DNA of 64,000 nucleotides from Planctomycetota bacterium (GTDB taxonomy: Bacteria > Planctomycetota > Planctomycetia > Pirellulales > Pirellulaceae): the NCBI GenBank assembly GCA_963205385.1, contig CAUJKE010000115.1:1-64000 (forward strand), written 5' to 3'. Positions 21,792 to 30,138 of the stretch are shown here, piece after piece. Numbering within the stretch: position 1 is the stretch's first letter; every line of letters starts with the position of its first letter. A model generated the notes under the pieces. The model was given only the letters and a program-made list of their open reading frames with translations. It searched no databases and had not been told where the DNA came from. The translations under genes were made by a program, and so were the position numbers.

Positions 21792-21840
21792 GTAGCTCGG
21801 GGACTTGCTCACCATCGGGACGAGGCCCGATGGGGTCGTG
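21792..21840 (+). repeat. Dispersed palindromic repeat family A, copy 1
   Basis: TAGCTCGGGGACTTGCTCACCATCGGGACGAGGCCCGATGGGGTCGTGG. Confidence 0.75.
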
Positions 21841-21862
21841 GGGGAAAAGGGGCGGCGAGTCC

Positions 21863-21911
21863 TTTAGCTCACCGACTTGCTCACCATCGGGACGAGCCCG
21901 ATGGGGTCGTG
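21863..21911 (+). repeat. Dispersed palindromic repeat family A, copy 2
   Basis: TTAGCTCACCGACTTGCTCACCATCGGGACGAGCCCGATGGGGTCGTGG. Confidence 0.8.
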
Positions 21912-22005
21912 GGGACGTGGCGGGGATTGCGCAGAGGGGCTAATAATTGCCGTTATTGGTGGGGGGGAACGGTGATCGGCTTCATGGTTGAAAACGCCGG
22001 TATTT

Positions 22006-22067
22006 AGGGCCGTTCACGGTCCTTTCCCGCCGTCAGGCGGGTATTAGGCCCGTGCTTGAGCACGGGT
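22006..22067 (+). repeat. Dispersed triple-hairpin repeat family B, copy 1
   Basis: AGGGCCGTTCACGGTCCTTTCCCGCCGTCAGGCGGGTATTAGGCCCGTGCTTGAGCACGGGT; matches 53521-53578. Confidence 0.75.
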
Positions 22068-22254
22068 GATGCTTTCCGCAACGCATTAAACCCACTCGCC
22101 GGGCTACGTGGTGCGTCAACGTCAAGAATGAGGATCTGCTGGAAGCATATTCCGGCGTTAATCCCCGCAACTTCAGTCACCCCCCCTACAAGAGCATTGC
22201 GTTTTCGTCTCTGCCCCGTAGCATAGAGCGTGTTGGGCCACATCGCAGCATGAC

Positions 22255-23799
22255 TTGCGTGATCGTTGGCCAGTCCCTCCCTTTGCACCATTTAGTTTCC
22301 TGGCTTGGCTAACTTCCCCAGTTGGCTGGAAACCGGTGGCCCGCCTCCACGGAAAATTAGTGACCTTGAACCGTTTATTCGGTTTTGCGCCCTGGGCGCT
22401 TTGTTGCGTAGCTTGCTGCGCTGCGCTCGCAGGCTGTCTTGACCGCTCGACTGGTCCCGCGGAGGAAGTCCATGTCAGCTATCGCGCGCCCCTGGGCGAG
22501 GTGGCGACTCCGGTCGTGCTTCCCGAGGAGTGTTGGTCTGCCTGGCGGGGCGGAGACAAGCAAGGGGTTTCGGCGGCGGTGCGGTTACCGACTGCGTGGT
22601 CCGAGCGTGAAGGGGTGCGCTGGAAAGTCGAAGTCCCCGGCCGCGGCAATTCTTCGCCTGTCGTGTGGCAGGATCAGATCTTTCTCACGAGCGTGCGCGA
22701 GGGGCAAGCGATCGTGCTCTGCTTCGATCGTCCCAGCGGCGAACTCGCGTGGGAACAATCGGTCGGCGAAGTCTCCGGCTCGACCCACAACAAAAACGGC
22801 TTCGCATCCGCGACCGTGGCGACCAACGGGGAGCAAGTTTTCGCAGTCTTCAGCGGGCTAGGGCTGTTCGCGTTTGATATGAACTCTAACGCGCAGTGGA
22901 ACCTGCCGCTGGTGGATGCTCAGCACCAGTGGGGCCTCGCTTCGAGCCCGGTGCTGTTTGAAAACCTTGTGATTCAACTCTCGGATGGCGATCATCCGTC
23001 GGCGTTGTTCGCCGTGGATCGGCATACCGGGCAAGAAGTTTGGCGCGCGCCGCGGCAAAGTCGCGGCGCGTGGTGTTCGCCGGTCGTGGTCAGCACCGGT
23101 GCGGGAGCAAATCCGCCTGCCGAGGTGATCGTCAACGGCGCCGGCAGCATGAGCGGTTCCCAAGGCGAAGTCACCGGATACGATGCGCGAACTGGGCACG
23201 AACTGTGGCACGCGCGTGGCACCACGGATATCCCGTGTCCCACCATGATCGTCGGCGCAGGGCTCGTCGTCAGTACGTCTGGAAGCAATGGCCCCATCTT
23301 CGCACTGGAGCCTGGCGGGCAAGGAGACGTGAGCCAGACGCGGCTCAAGTGGCGACTCCCCAGCGGCGGCACCTATGTGCCGACCGGCGTGATCTACAAC
23401 GACCGCCTGATGCTCGTCTCCGATAGCGGCGTGGTCACTTGTCATCAACTGAGCGATGGCGCACTGCTGTGGCGCAAGCGACTTCATGGCGCATTCAGCG
23501 CGAGCCTCGTCGCAGGCGGCGGCAACCTGTACGCGACCAATGAGCAAGACGACGTCTACGTTTTCCGCGCTGCGGATAAGTTCGAACTCATCGCGACCAA
23601 TCGCCTGCACGAGACCACGTTAGCGACGCCGGCCATTGCCCACGGCGAAATCTATCTCCGCACGGCCCGCCATCTCTACTGCGTCGCGGAGACCGACGTC
23701 GCGACCGCCGCCGACGAACCGCCTGCCATCGAACCCCCTTCCGTTCGCTCACCATTGGACCGCACCGGCGCGAACGCAACGATGCTCAACGCTCAGTAA
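22255..23799 (+). CDS. PQQ-like beta-propeller repeat lipoprotein (start codon uncertain)
   Basis: Lipobox CCAALAGC; repeated blade motifs such as VLFENLVIQLSDGDHPSALFAVDRHTGQEVWR. Confidence 0.8.
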   Translation: MRDRWPVPPFAPFSFLAWLTSPVGWKPVARLHGKLVTLNRLFGFAPWALCCVACCAALAGCLDRSTGPAEEVHVSYRAPLGEVATPVVLPEECWSAWRGGDKQGVSAAVRLPTAWSEREGVRWKVEVPGRGNSSPVVWQDQIFLTSVREGQAIVLCFDRPSGELAWEQSVGEVSGSTHNKNGFASATVATNGEQVFAVFSGLGLFAFDMNSNAQWNLPLVDAQHQWGLASSPVLFENLVIQLSDGDHPSALFAVDRHTGQEVWRAPRQSRGAWCSPVVVSTGAGANPPAEVIVNGAGSMSGSQGEVTGYDARTGHELWHARGTTDIPCPTMIVGAGLVVSTSGSNGPIFALEPGGQGDVSQTRLKWRLPSGGTYVPTGVIYNDRLMLVSDSGVVTCHQLSDGALLWRKRLHGAFSASLVAGGGNLYATNEQDDVYVFRAADKFELIATNRLHETTLATPAIAHGEIYLRTARHLYCVAETDVATAADEPPAIEPPSVRSPLDRTGANATMLNAQ

Positions 23800-23848
23800 C
23801 GACCAAGCACTTGTAAGCTGATTCGTTGAGATTCGGCGTAAGCATCAT

Positions 23849-24148
23849 TCATGCCAGTCTTTCGCGCCATTTTTCAGGATCGCGCGAGGTGTGCAGCACG
23901 CCGTAGATTGTTAGAGTTGTCCCGTCGTACTCATAAAAAACAATGTACGGAAACCGCCGAACCATCGCACGCCGATAGTCCTCAAAGATCTTCACGTGAC
24001 GCGCAGGCGTGCGACGGAGTTGCTGGATACACGCATCGACACAATCGAGAAATTGTTCGCCCAAGCCACAACGGCGTTGCTCGTACTAGTCGTAAGCTTC
24101 TTGAATATCCCGTGCGGCTTCAGGGGCCAATACGAGGTCAACGGCCAT
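23849..24148 (-). pseudogene. RelE/ParE-family toxin gene interrupted by an in-frame TAG
   Basis: Reading from ATG at 24148: MAVDLVLAPEAARDIQEAYD*YEQRRCGLGEQFLDCVDACIQQLRRTPARHVKIFEDYRRAMVRRFPYIVFYEYDGTTLTIYGVLHTSRDPEKWRERLA; TAG at 24088-24086. Confidence 0.75.
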
Positions 24149-24359
24149 AGCGACTCCGAATCCTCGATTTCACTTGTTCCCAGCTAACTCCATTCGCCGG
24201 ATGGCTTTGCAAATTGGCTTTGCGGCGCGCGAGTTCTTCTTGCTGCCAATCGTGAATCGGGATCGCGTCCGGCGTCGTCGCCGCTAAGTCGTCCCACAAA
24301 TCCTCGACCAGTTGCAGCTTTTCCGGCGGGCTGAGATCAAAGACGGAATTGGTGTTCAT
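24138..24359 (-). CDS. Addiction-module antitoxin (putative addiction module component family)
   Basis: MNTNSVFDLSPPEKLQLVEDLWDDLAATTPDAIPIHDWQQEELARRKANLQSHPANGVSWEQVKSRIRSRYGR; overlaps the toxin start. Confidence 0.85.
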   Translation of the reverse strand: MNTNSVFDLSPPEKLQLVEDLWDDLAATTPDAIPIHDWQQEELARRKANLQSHPANGVSWEQVKSRIRSRYGR

Positions 24360-24380
24360 CGGGAGCGTTCTGTAATTTGG

Positions 24381-24418
24381 GACGAATGGGGCAATCAACG
24401 ACGAATGGGGCAATCAAC
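24381..24418. repeat. Perfect 19-bp tandem duplication upstream of the TA module
   Basis: GACGAATGGGGCAATCAAC x2 at 24381-24399 and 24400-24418. Confidence 0.9.
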
Positions 24419-24720
24419 GCTGTCGAAGAATAAGTATACCGTCGTGCGCGACGCCCGGCAAAACTCCCGGAGCATGCGGCCGAAAACGCGAGGTAACTCG
24501 TTGCCAGCGTGCATGTTACGGCCTCCTCTTTCCGCTTGAGGCCGGCGTGTCGAATTCCGTCTCGCCGCGGCGGAACTTTTCTCCTTTTCCCCGCGTCCAA
24601 TACGCACGTCCTACACTTATTCAGCGATAATAGCGGTTCGCGGCAGGGCTGGCAGTCCGAAAGCCAGTCCAGCCACGCGCTTGCCCGTCGATACCAAACA
24701 CTCTTGCGAGGTTCTCTCCG

Positions 24721-26811
24721 ATGAAGGCCCGACATTTCTGGAAACGATTCGTACTCGCGGCGGCTTTGGCGGCGACGGCAGCCCTCCCTTCCTTGGCGAC
24801 CGCTCAAGACGAGAAAACGGCCGAACTCCCCGTCAAACGCGTGGTGATGTTCAGCTCCGGCGTTGCTTTCTTCGAGCACCTGGGGAAAGTCGACGGCAAC
24901 TCGCAGGTCGATCTCAAGTTCAACGTCGATAACATCAACGACCTGCTCAAGAGCATGGTCCTGCAAGATCATGGCGGCGGGCGCATCTCGACGGTTTCCT
25001 ACGCGTCGAAGGATCCGATCAACCGCACCCTCAGCACGTTCGCCATCGACCTGACCAAGAACCCCACGCTCGCCGATCTCCTCTCGCAGATTCGCGGCGA
25101 GCAGATCGAGATCAGCGCGCCTGATCGCATCGTCGGCACCATTCTCGGCGTCGAGAAGCGCAAGCGTCCCTCCGGTACGGAAAACGTTGTCGAGGTGGAG
25201 TTCCTTAACCTCTTGACGGAAGAGGGCCTGCGCAGCGTGTCGCTCGAGAACGTCGGCCGCATCAAAATCACCAACCCCAAGATCGACGCCGAACTCCGCC
25301 AAGCGCTGGCGGTGCTCGCGCTCAGCAAGTCGAGCGACAAGAAAACCGTGACCCTCAACTTCCTCGGCCAAGGAAATCGCGAGGTGAGTGTGGGTTACAT
25401 TCAGGAAGCCCCCATTTGGAAGACCAGCTACCGCCTGGTGCTCGCCGATAAGGAAGCGCCGCTGTTGCAAGGTTGGGCGATTGTCGAAAACACGACCGAG
25501 ACCGATTGGGATAACGTCGAGCTGTCGCTCATCTCCGGGCGGCCGATCTCGTTTGTGATGGACCTCTATCAACCGCTGTATGTGGATCGTCCGTGGGTCA
25601 AGCCGGAACTGTACGCCTCGCTTCGCCCGCAAACGTATAGTCAGGATTTGGCGGCGGCTGAGCGCGAGTTCGCGGAAGCCGGTCTTGGCGGTCCGGCACA
25701 GGCGAAGCGCGAATCGTTAGCCAGGCAAGCCGCTCCGGCCGCTGAAACCGCCTCGCGCGAGCGTTTTCTAGCGGCCGATGCAGCTAAAAAGTCAGACGCC
25801 AAAGCACTGCAGAACATGCAAGCGAGCGTTGCCTCGGTCGCCCAAGCCGGCGACGTCGGCGAGCTGTTCCGCTACAACATCGCAACGCCGGTCAAGCTCC
25901 AGCGCAGCGGCTCGGCCATGCTCCCGATCGTCAACGAATCGGTGGAAGGCGAGAAAGTCTCCATCTACAACGAAGCCACCCACGCCAAGCATCCGCTCAA
26001 CGGTCTGCGGCTGAAAAACACCACCGACCTGCACTTGATGCAAGGGCCGATCACCGTCTTCGACGACGGCGCTTACGCCGGCGACGCCCAAATCATGGAC
26101 TTGCCGCCCAAGAGCGAGCGGTTGATCAGCTACGCGATGGATCTCGATACGGAAGTCGCTCCGGCCGACAAGGGGCAGCCGACCAATCTCGTGAGCGTCC
26201 GCCTGGTGAAAGGGACGCTGCACACCGTACATAAACACGAGCGAACGAAAGAGTACACGATCAAAAATAGCGGCAAGGCCGAGAAGACGGTGCTCGTCGA
26301 GAAGCCGCTCGATACCGCGTGGACTCTGGTGGAGCCCAAAGAGGCCACCGAAAAGACGCGCGACCTGTACCGCTTCGCCGTGAAAGCCGCCCCCGGCAAG
26401 CCGGAAGTGCTGACCGTGAAGGAAGAGCGGACCTCGAACGAGGCCATCGCCGTCACCAACCTCAACGATCCGCAGATTCGCATTTACTTGAATTCGAGCG
26501 CCGTCAGCGACAAAGTGAAGGCCGCGCTCGCGGAAGTCATCGAGCGGAAGGCCAAGATCGACGAAGTGGTTCGTGAGCGTGCCGAGATGGAGCGGCAGAT
26601 TCAGGTCATTGGCCAAGAGCAGGAGCGCATTCGCGGCAACATGGCCCAAACGCCTAAGGAATCCGAACTCTTCCGCCGCTACCTGACCAAGTTCACCGAG
26701 CAGGAAGATCAGATCGAGGCCTTAAGAACGAAAGTGACCGCGAGCATCGAAGCCGAACAAAAGCTGCGCAAGTCGCTGGACGACTTCCTGATCGGTTTGG
26801 ATCTGGCGTAA
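24721..26811 (+). CDS. DUF4139 domain (MuiA-like) secreted protein
   Basis: Signal peptide; PIWKTSYRLVLADKEAPLLQGWAIVENTTETDWDNVELSLISGRPISFVMDLYQPLY. Confidence 0.85.
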   Translation: MKARHFWKRFVLAAALAATAALPSLATAQDEKTAELPVKRVVMFSSGVAFFEHLGKVDGNSQVDLKFNVDNINDLLKSMVLQDHGGGRISTVSYASKDPINRTLSTFAIDLTKNPTLADLLSQIRGEQIEISAPDRIVGTILGVEKRKRPSGTENVVEVEFLNLLTEEGLRSVSLENVGRIKITNPKIDAELRQALAVLALSKSSDKKTVTLNFLGQGNREVSVGYIQEAPIWKTSYRLVLADKEAPLLQGWAIVENTTETDWDNVELSLISGRPISFVMDLYQPLYVDRPWVKPELYASLRPQTYSQDLAAAEREFAEAGLGGPAQAKRESLARQAAPAAETASRERFLAADAAKKSDAKALQNMQASVASVAQAGDVGELFRYNIATPVKLQRSGSAMLPIVNESVEGEKVSIYNEATHAKHPLNGLRLKNTTDLHLMQGPITVFDDGAYAGDAQIMDLPPKSERLISYAMDLDTEVAPADKGQPTNLVSVRLVKGTLHTVHKHERTKEYTIKNSGKAEKTVLVEKPLDTAWTLVEPKEATEKTRDLYRFAVKAAPGKPEVLTVKEERTSNEAIAVTNLNDPQIRIYLNSSAVSDKVKAALAEVIERKAKIDEVVRERAEMERQIQVIGQEQERIRGNMAQTPKESELFRRYLTKFTEQEDQIEALRTKVTASIEAEQKLRKSLDDFLIGLDLA

Positions 26812-26860
26812 CGGTGCGTTCGCGCAATAGCAAGCACCTGTTTTCACGCTCGCCACAAAA

Positions 26861-26908
26861 CCACGCCCCCATCCGCCTGGTGCGGATGGGGAGCAAGTGG
26901 GTGAGCTA
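26861..26908 (-). repeat. Dispersed palindromic repeat family A, copy 3
   Basis: CCACGCCCCCATCCGCCTGGTGCGGATGGGGAGCAAGTGGGTGAGCTA; its terminal TAG is the stop codon of the radical SAM gene. Confidence 0.75.
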
Positions 26909-28207
26909 AAGCCCTGACTCCGGCATCTTGAGTTCCACCAACTCCTTCTCCGGCGGCGGCGATGATGATGGCGGCGGGGCGTTGCGGGTGTCTTTCCAGT
27001 TTTCCATGCGGAAGTGCCGCGTGTAAGCGCCGTAGTCGTTGAAGAAGAAATACTTCGCTAAGCGATAGGCCCAACTCTTCTCGGGGATTTCGTGACCGGG
27101 ATTGAATTGCGACGAGCGCGTCGTCATCGCCGCGAGCTCTTCCAGCACATGGCCGCGGGCGGTGGTGTCGCGGGCGTCATGTTTCTCGGCCAGTGCGAGG
27201 AGTAAATCGGGCCGTTCGAGCACCACGCAGCCGCGCGTCGCCTGGGCCGTGAGTTCGCGGAAGTCACGCAGGAACTCCGAATTGTTGAACGTCTCTTTCA
27301 ATGGGCGATCGTCATGGATCGACTCTTTGGCGAGTTGAATGACGGGGCACGGTTCGATATCGCCCCAGGGGCTGATATGGTGCGTGAACCCGGTCGCCGC
27401 CGGGCAGAGCGCGCGCCCCTCGCCGTCGTAGTAGGCGTCGACGATGATGATCGGCTTCTTCGCCCGCATTTCGACGACGAACTTGCGGACCTCATATTGC
27501 TGCTCAGGCGTGAGGGACAGTTCAGGCTTCGCATCTGGGCCAACCGGGCGATAGATGTGGAACCAGGTGTACATCACCCCCATCTCAATCAACCGATCGA
27601 CCCACTTCTCACTCACGAGGTCGAAGTTCGTCTGGCAAACGCTCGTGCAGACGCCGGTCATGACGCGGTGCTTGAGGCACGCTTCGAGTCCTCGCATCGT
27701 GTCGCTAAACACATGCGCTCGCCCGCGGCGCTCGTCGCTGACGATCTCGTTCCCTTCCACGCTAACCAGCGGCGTGACGTTGCCGAAATCGCGCAGCCGC
27801 TTGGCGACGTCGTCGGTGATGAACTGGCCGTTGGTGAACACCTGAAAGTAACAATCAGGATGCTGCTCGAAGATCGTCAGCAGGTCGTGGTGCATGAACG
27901 GCTCGCCGCCGAGGATGCCAAAGAACGAATTCCCCATCGCCTTGGCTTCGGAAATCAGGCGATGCATGGCGTCGACTTCGATCTTGGACTGCTTGGCCGC
28001 TACATCGACCCAGCACCCCTGGCAGCGGAGGTTGCAACTGTTGATGATCGAAATGTAGAGAAACGGCGGAAAGAACTCCCCCCGCGCCAGCCGCCGCTTG
28101 TGCCGCAGAACCGACAGCCCCCCCTTGAAGCCCATATTCCAAGCCAGTTTCCAAACCAGGCGTTTATCGGTTTCCAGCAGCAGTCGTTTGGCCATCCGGA
28201 AGTACAT
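26906..28207 (-). CDS. Radical SAM/SPASM-type protein
   Basis: Start MYFRMAKRLLLE; SCNLRCQGCWVD CxxxCxxC cluster; FGILGGEPFMH; C-terminal CPAATGFTHHISPWGDIEPCPVI. Confidence 0.85.
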   Translation of the reverse strand: MYFRMAKRLLLETDKRLVWKLAWNMGFKGGLSVLRHKRRLARGEFFPPFLYISIINSCNLRCQGCWVDVAAKQSKIEVDAMHRLISEAKAMGNSFFGILGGEPFMHHDLLTIFEQHPDCYFQVFTNGQFITDDVAKRLRDFGNVTPLVSVEGNEIVSDERRGRAHVFSDTMRGLEACLKHRVMTGVCTSVCQTNFDLVSEKWVDRLIEMGVMYTWFHIYRPVGPDAKPELSLTPEQQYEVRKFVVEMRAKKPIIIVDAYYDGEGRALCPAATGFTHHISPWGDIEPCPVIQLAKESIHDDRPLKETFNNSEFLRDFRELTAQATRGCVVLERPDLLLALAEKHDARDTTARGHVLEELAAMTTRSSQFNPGHEIPEKSWAYRLAKYFFFNDYGAYTRHFRMENWKDTRNAPPPSSSPPPEKELVELKMPESGL

Positions 28208-28389
28208 GCGGGAACTCTCAGACGCGGGAGGGGACAGAGGCAGGGAGTTGCAACCCTCCAGTATAGCAAACCACAGCGCCAATTTCGCCTCATCGCGCGT
28301 GGTCATCCAATTCTTCCAGCGTCCCCTTGGCTACGTCGCTTTGGGGCGATCGATCAATAAGTTTCCGATTTTCCCGCCGGCCAAAAGAT

Positions 28390-28437
28390 CACGACCCCAT
28401 CCGCCTTGTGCGGATGGTGAGCGAGTTGGTGAGCTAG
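28390..28437 (-). repeat. Dispersed palindromic repeat family A, copy 4
   Basis: CACGACCCCATCCGCCTTGTGCGGATGGTGAGCGAGTTGGTGAGCTA. Confidence 0.75.
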
Positions 28438-28456
28438 TAGCAAGATGCACCAACAC

Positions 28457-28493
28457 CACGACCCCATCGGGCTCGCCCCGATGGTGAAGAAGT
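28457..28493 (-). repeat. Dispersed palindromic repeat family A, copy 5 (partial)
   Basis: CACGACCCCATCGGGCTCGCCCCGATGGTGAAGAAG. Confidence 0.65.
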
Positions 28494-28566
28494 CCTTTGG
28501 GCTGGAATTCAAGCGTCCGAAGATGGCGAGCGTTTCAACGTTGCGGTGGTGCGGTTGGCCCTTTGG

Positions 28567-30135
28567 TCACAAAAAAGCAAACAGGCTTCGTGGTTTGTCA
28601 ATGCGAAGCCCTGCGATTGTTGCCAATCTGCCACAAGGCAGGTTTGCCAATTCCGCCGGTTCCACCTTGTGAAGTCCACCGCCATAAACCCTACCTTCGC
28701 TAATGAAGGTTCCGCCCTCAATTTCATTCATGGCATCGAACAAGCGATGATAAAGCCCCGGGTCTGCTGCCAACGCTTGTCGCAAGATCGGCTTGGGGTA
28801 TAGCAGCAAATAGACATTGGCGGCGGTAGCGTTGGACTTGTTCCAAATGAACCGAAATGGTTTTCCGGTGGTCCCATTTATCCGGCCCATGTAAGTACAA
28901 AGGAACGGGGCGGCGTCCCGGCGTTCTTGCGAATACCAAGGGGTCCGGCGGCTTGCTAAGTATCCCAAATGAACCGCCTTATCCTTTCCTTCGCAAAGGT
29001 ACTTCCAAAACAAAGGGTAGCGGCTTTGGATTTCGGTTTCGGCAAGGCGGCAATCAATGAGTCCAAGCAGTCTATCAATCTTGGGGTATCCGTCGGGGCT
29101 TGATTCCACAATTGTATCGGTCAAGTAACGGGGACTGGGAAGTATTGGGCGCAGACAAGCCTGCGGAATTCCAAACCGTTCCGCTTCTTCAACGGGCAGT
29201 ATGAAGAAGGAATTATCACCCGTTGCAAGCCCTCTCTTAATCGAAAACAAATCGCCCAATTTTGCTTCATCGTCCCGGTTAGGGGTTTCGACTGTGGTGG
29301 GCAGCGAAGTCCACTTCGCCTTCTGCATCAATTGGTCAAGCGTAATAGTTTGGGACTGCCTCGGCGAAGTGAGAGAACCGCCAAACGTGAATTCGGCGGC
29401 GTGGTGAGGTGGTGGTGAGGTCTTGCGAAAAACGACAACGGCGGAAGAAACCAACGCGTCATCAAACTGAACATCGGACGGACAAAACCGATGAATTCGC
29501 ACAAGCGTCACCTTGTCAAGCAAGTAGTGCTTCAAGGCCACGCCGTAGTTCACGTCCATGAATTCCGAAGGGATCAGCCAAACCGCCAACCCACCTTCTT
29601 CAAGCCACGTATGGGAAAGCAAAAGGAAATGGCAATACAAACCCGCAAGCCCGCTAATCTCAATTCCTAGCGTGGAACGGACAAGCCCTTGCAAGCGGAC
29701 TTTGTCTTCGGCTTGCAAGTGGTGGTGTCGGACGTAAGGGGGGTTCGTAAGGATCAAGTTGTAAGCTTTGCTTGGGGTGGGTTGCTTGGTGAAATCGCCA
29801 TTTATTATGGTCAATCCCACCGGCCCCCAAATGTCTTCCGCCGTCTTGGCGAAGGCGGAATCAATTTCAATTCCAGCCGCCCCGGCAATTCTCTTTTGGG
29901 GGAAAGTGTCCAACGTGGCGGCAAAGAATGACCCCGTACCAATTGCAGGGTCTAGGAACCGAATCGGACCGCGTTTACCTTTCAACAAAGTCTTCGCATA
30001 CTTGGCGATTTCCAAAGCAAGAACCGGCGGCGTGGCGAATTGGCCAAGCTTGTTTCGCTCCAAGGCACTCTTGAGGGCGTCAAGACGTGTTTGTTCGATC
30101 CGGCGGGTGTTCTCTCGGGCGTCTATAGTCGACAC
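28567..30135 (-). CDS. Type II N6-adenine DNA methyltransferase (gamma class), R-M partner
   Basis: FLDPAIGTGSFFAATLD SAM motif, NLILTNPPYVRHHHL catalytic NPPY; GTG start at 30135. Confidence 0.9.
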   Translation of the reverse strand: MSTIDARENTRRIEQTRLDALKSALERNKLGQFATPPVLALEIAKYAKTLLKGKRGPIRFLDPAIGTGSFFAATLDTFPQKRIAGAAGIEIDSAFAKTAEDIWGPVGLTIINGDFTKQPTPSKAYNLILTNPPYVRHHHLQAEDKVRLQGLVRSTLGIEISGLAGLYCHFLLLSHTWLEEGGLAVWLIPSEFMDVNYGVALKHYLLDKVTLVRIHRFCPSDVQFDDALVSSAVVVFRKTSPPPHHAAEFTFGGSLTSPRQSQTITLDQLMQKAKWTSLPTTVETPNRDDEAKLGDLFSIKRGLATGDNSFFILPVEEAERFGIPQACLRPILPSPRYLTDTIVESSPDGYPKIDRLLGLIDCRLAETEIQSRYPLFWKYLCEGKDKAVHLGYLASRRTPWYSQERRDAAPFLCTYMGRINGTTGKPFRFIWNKSNATAANVYLLLYPKPILRQALAADPGLYHRLFDAMNEIEGGTFISEGRVYGGGLHKVEPAELANLPCGRLATIAGLRIDKPRSLFAFL

Positions 30136-30138
30136 GGT

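Larger units (their letters stand above)
21487..21950. mobile_element. MITE-like non-coding element with imperfect terminal inverted repeats
   Basis: Left GGCAAATTATTAGTGCCTCTGCGCA (21487-21511) is nearly the reverse complement of right TGCGCAGAGGGGCTAATAATTGCC (21927-21950); third right-end-like copy at about 21733-21774; no convincing coding sequence. Confidence 0.4.

Noticed and set aside
22004-22291. 95-aa minus-strand ORF
   Set aside because: Largely overlaps family B repeat; probable chance frame.
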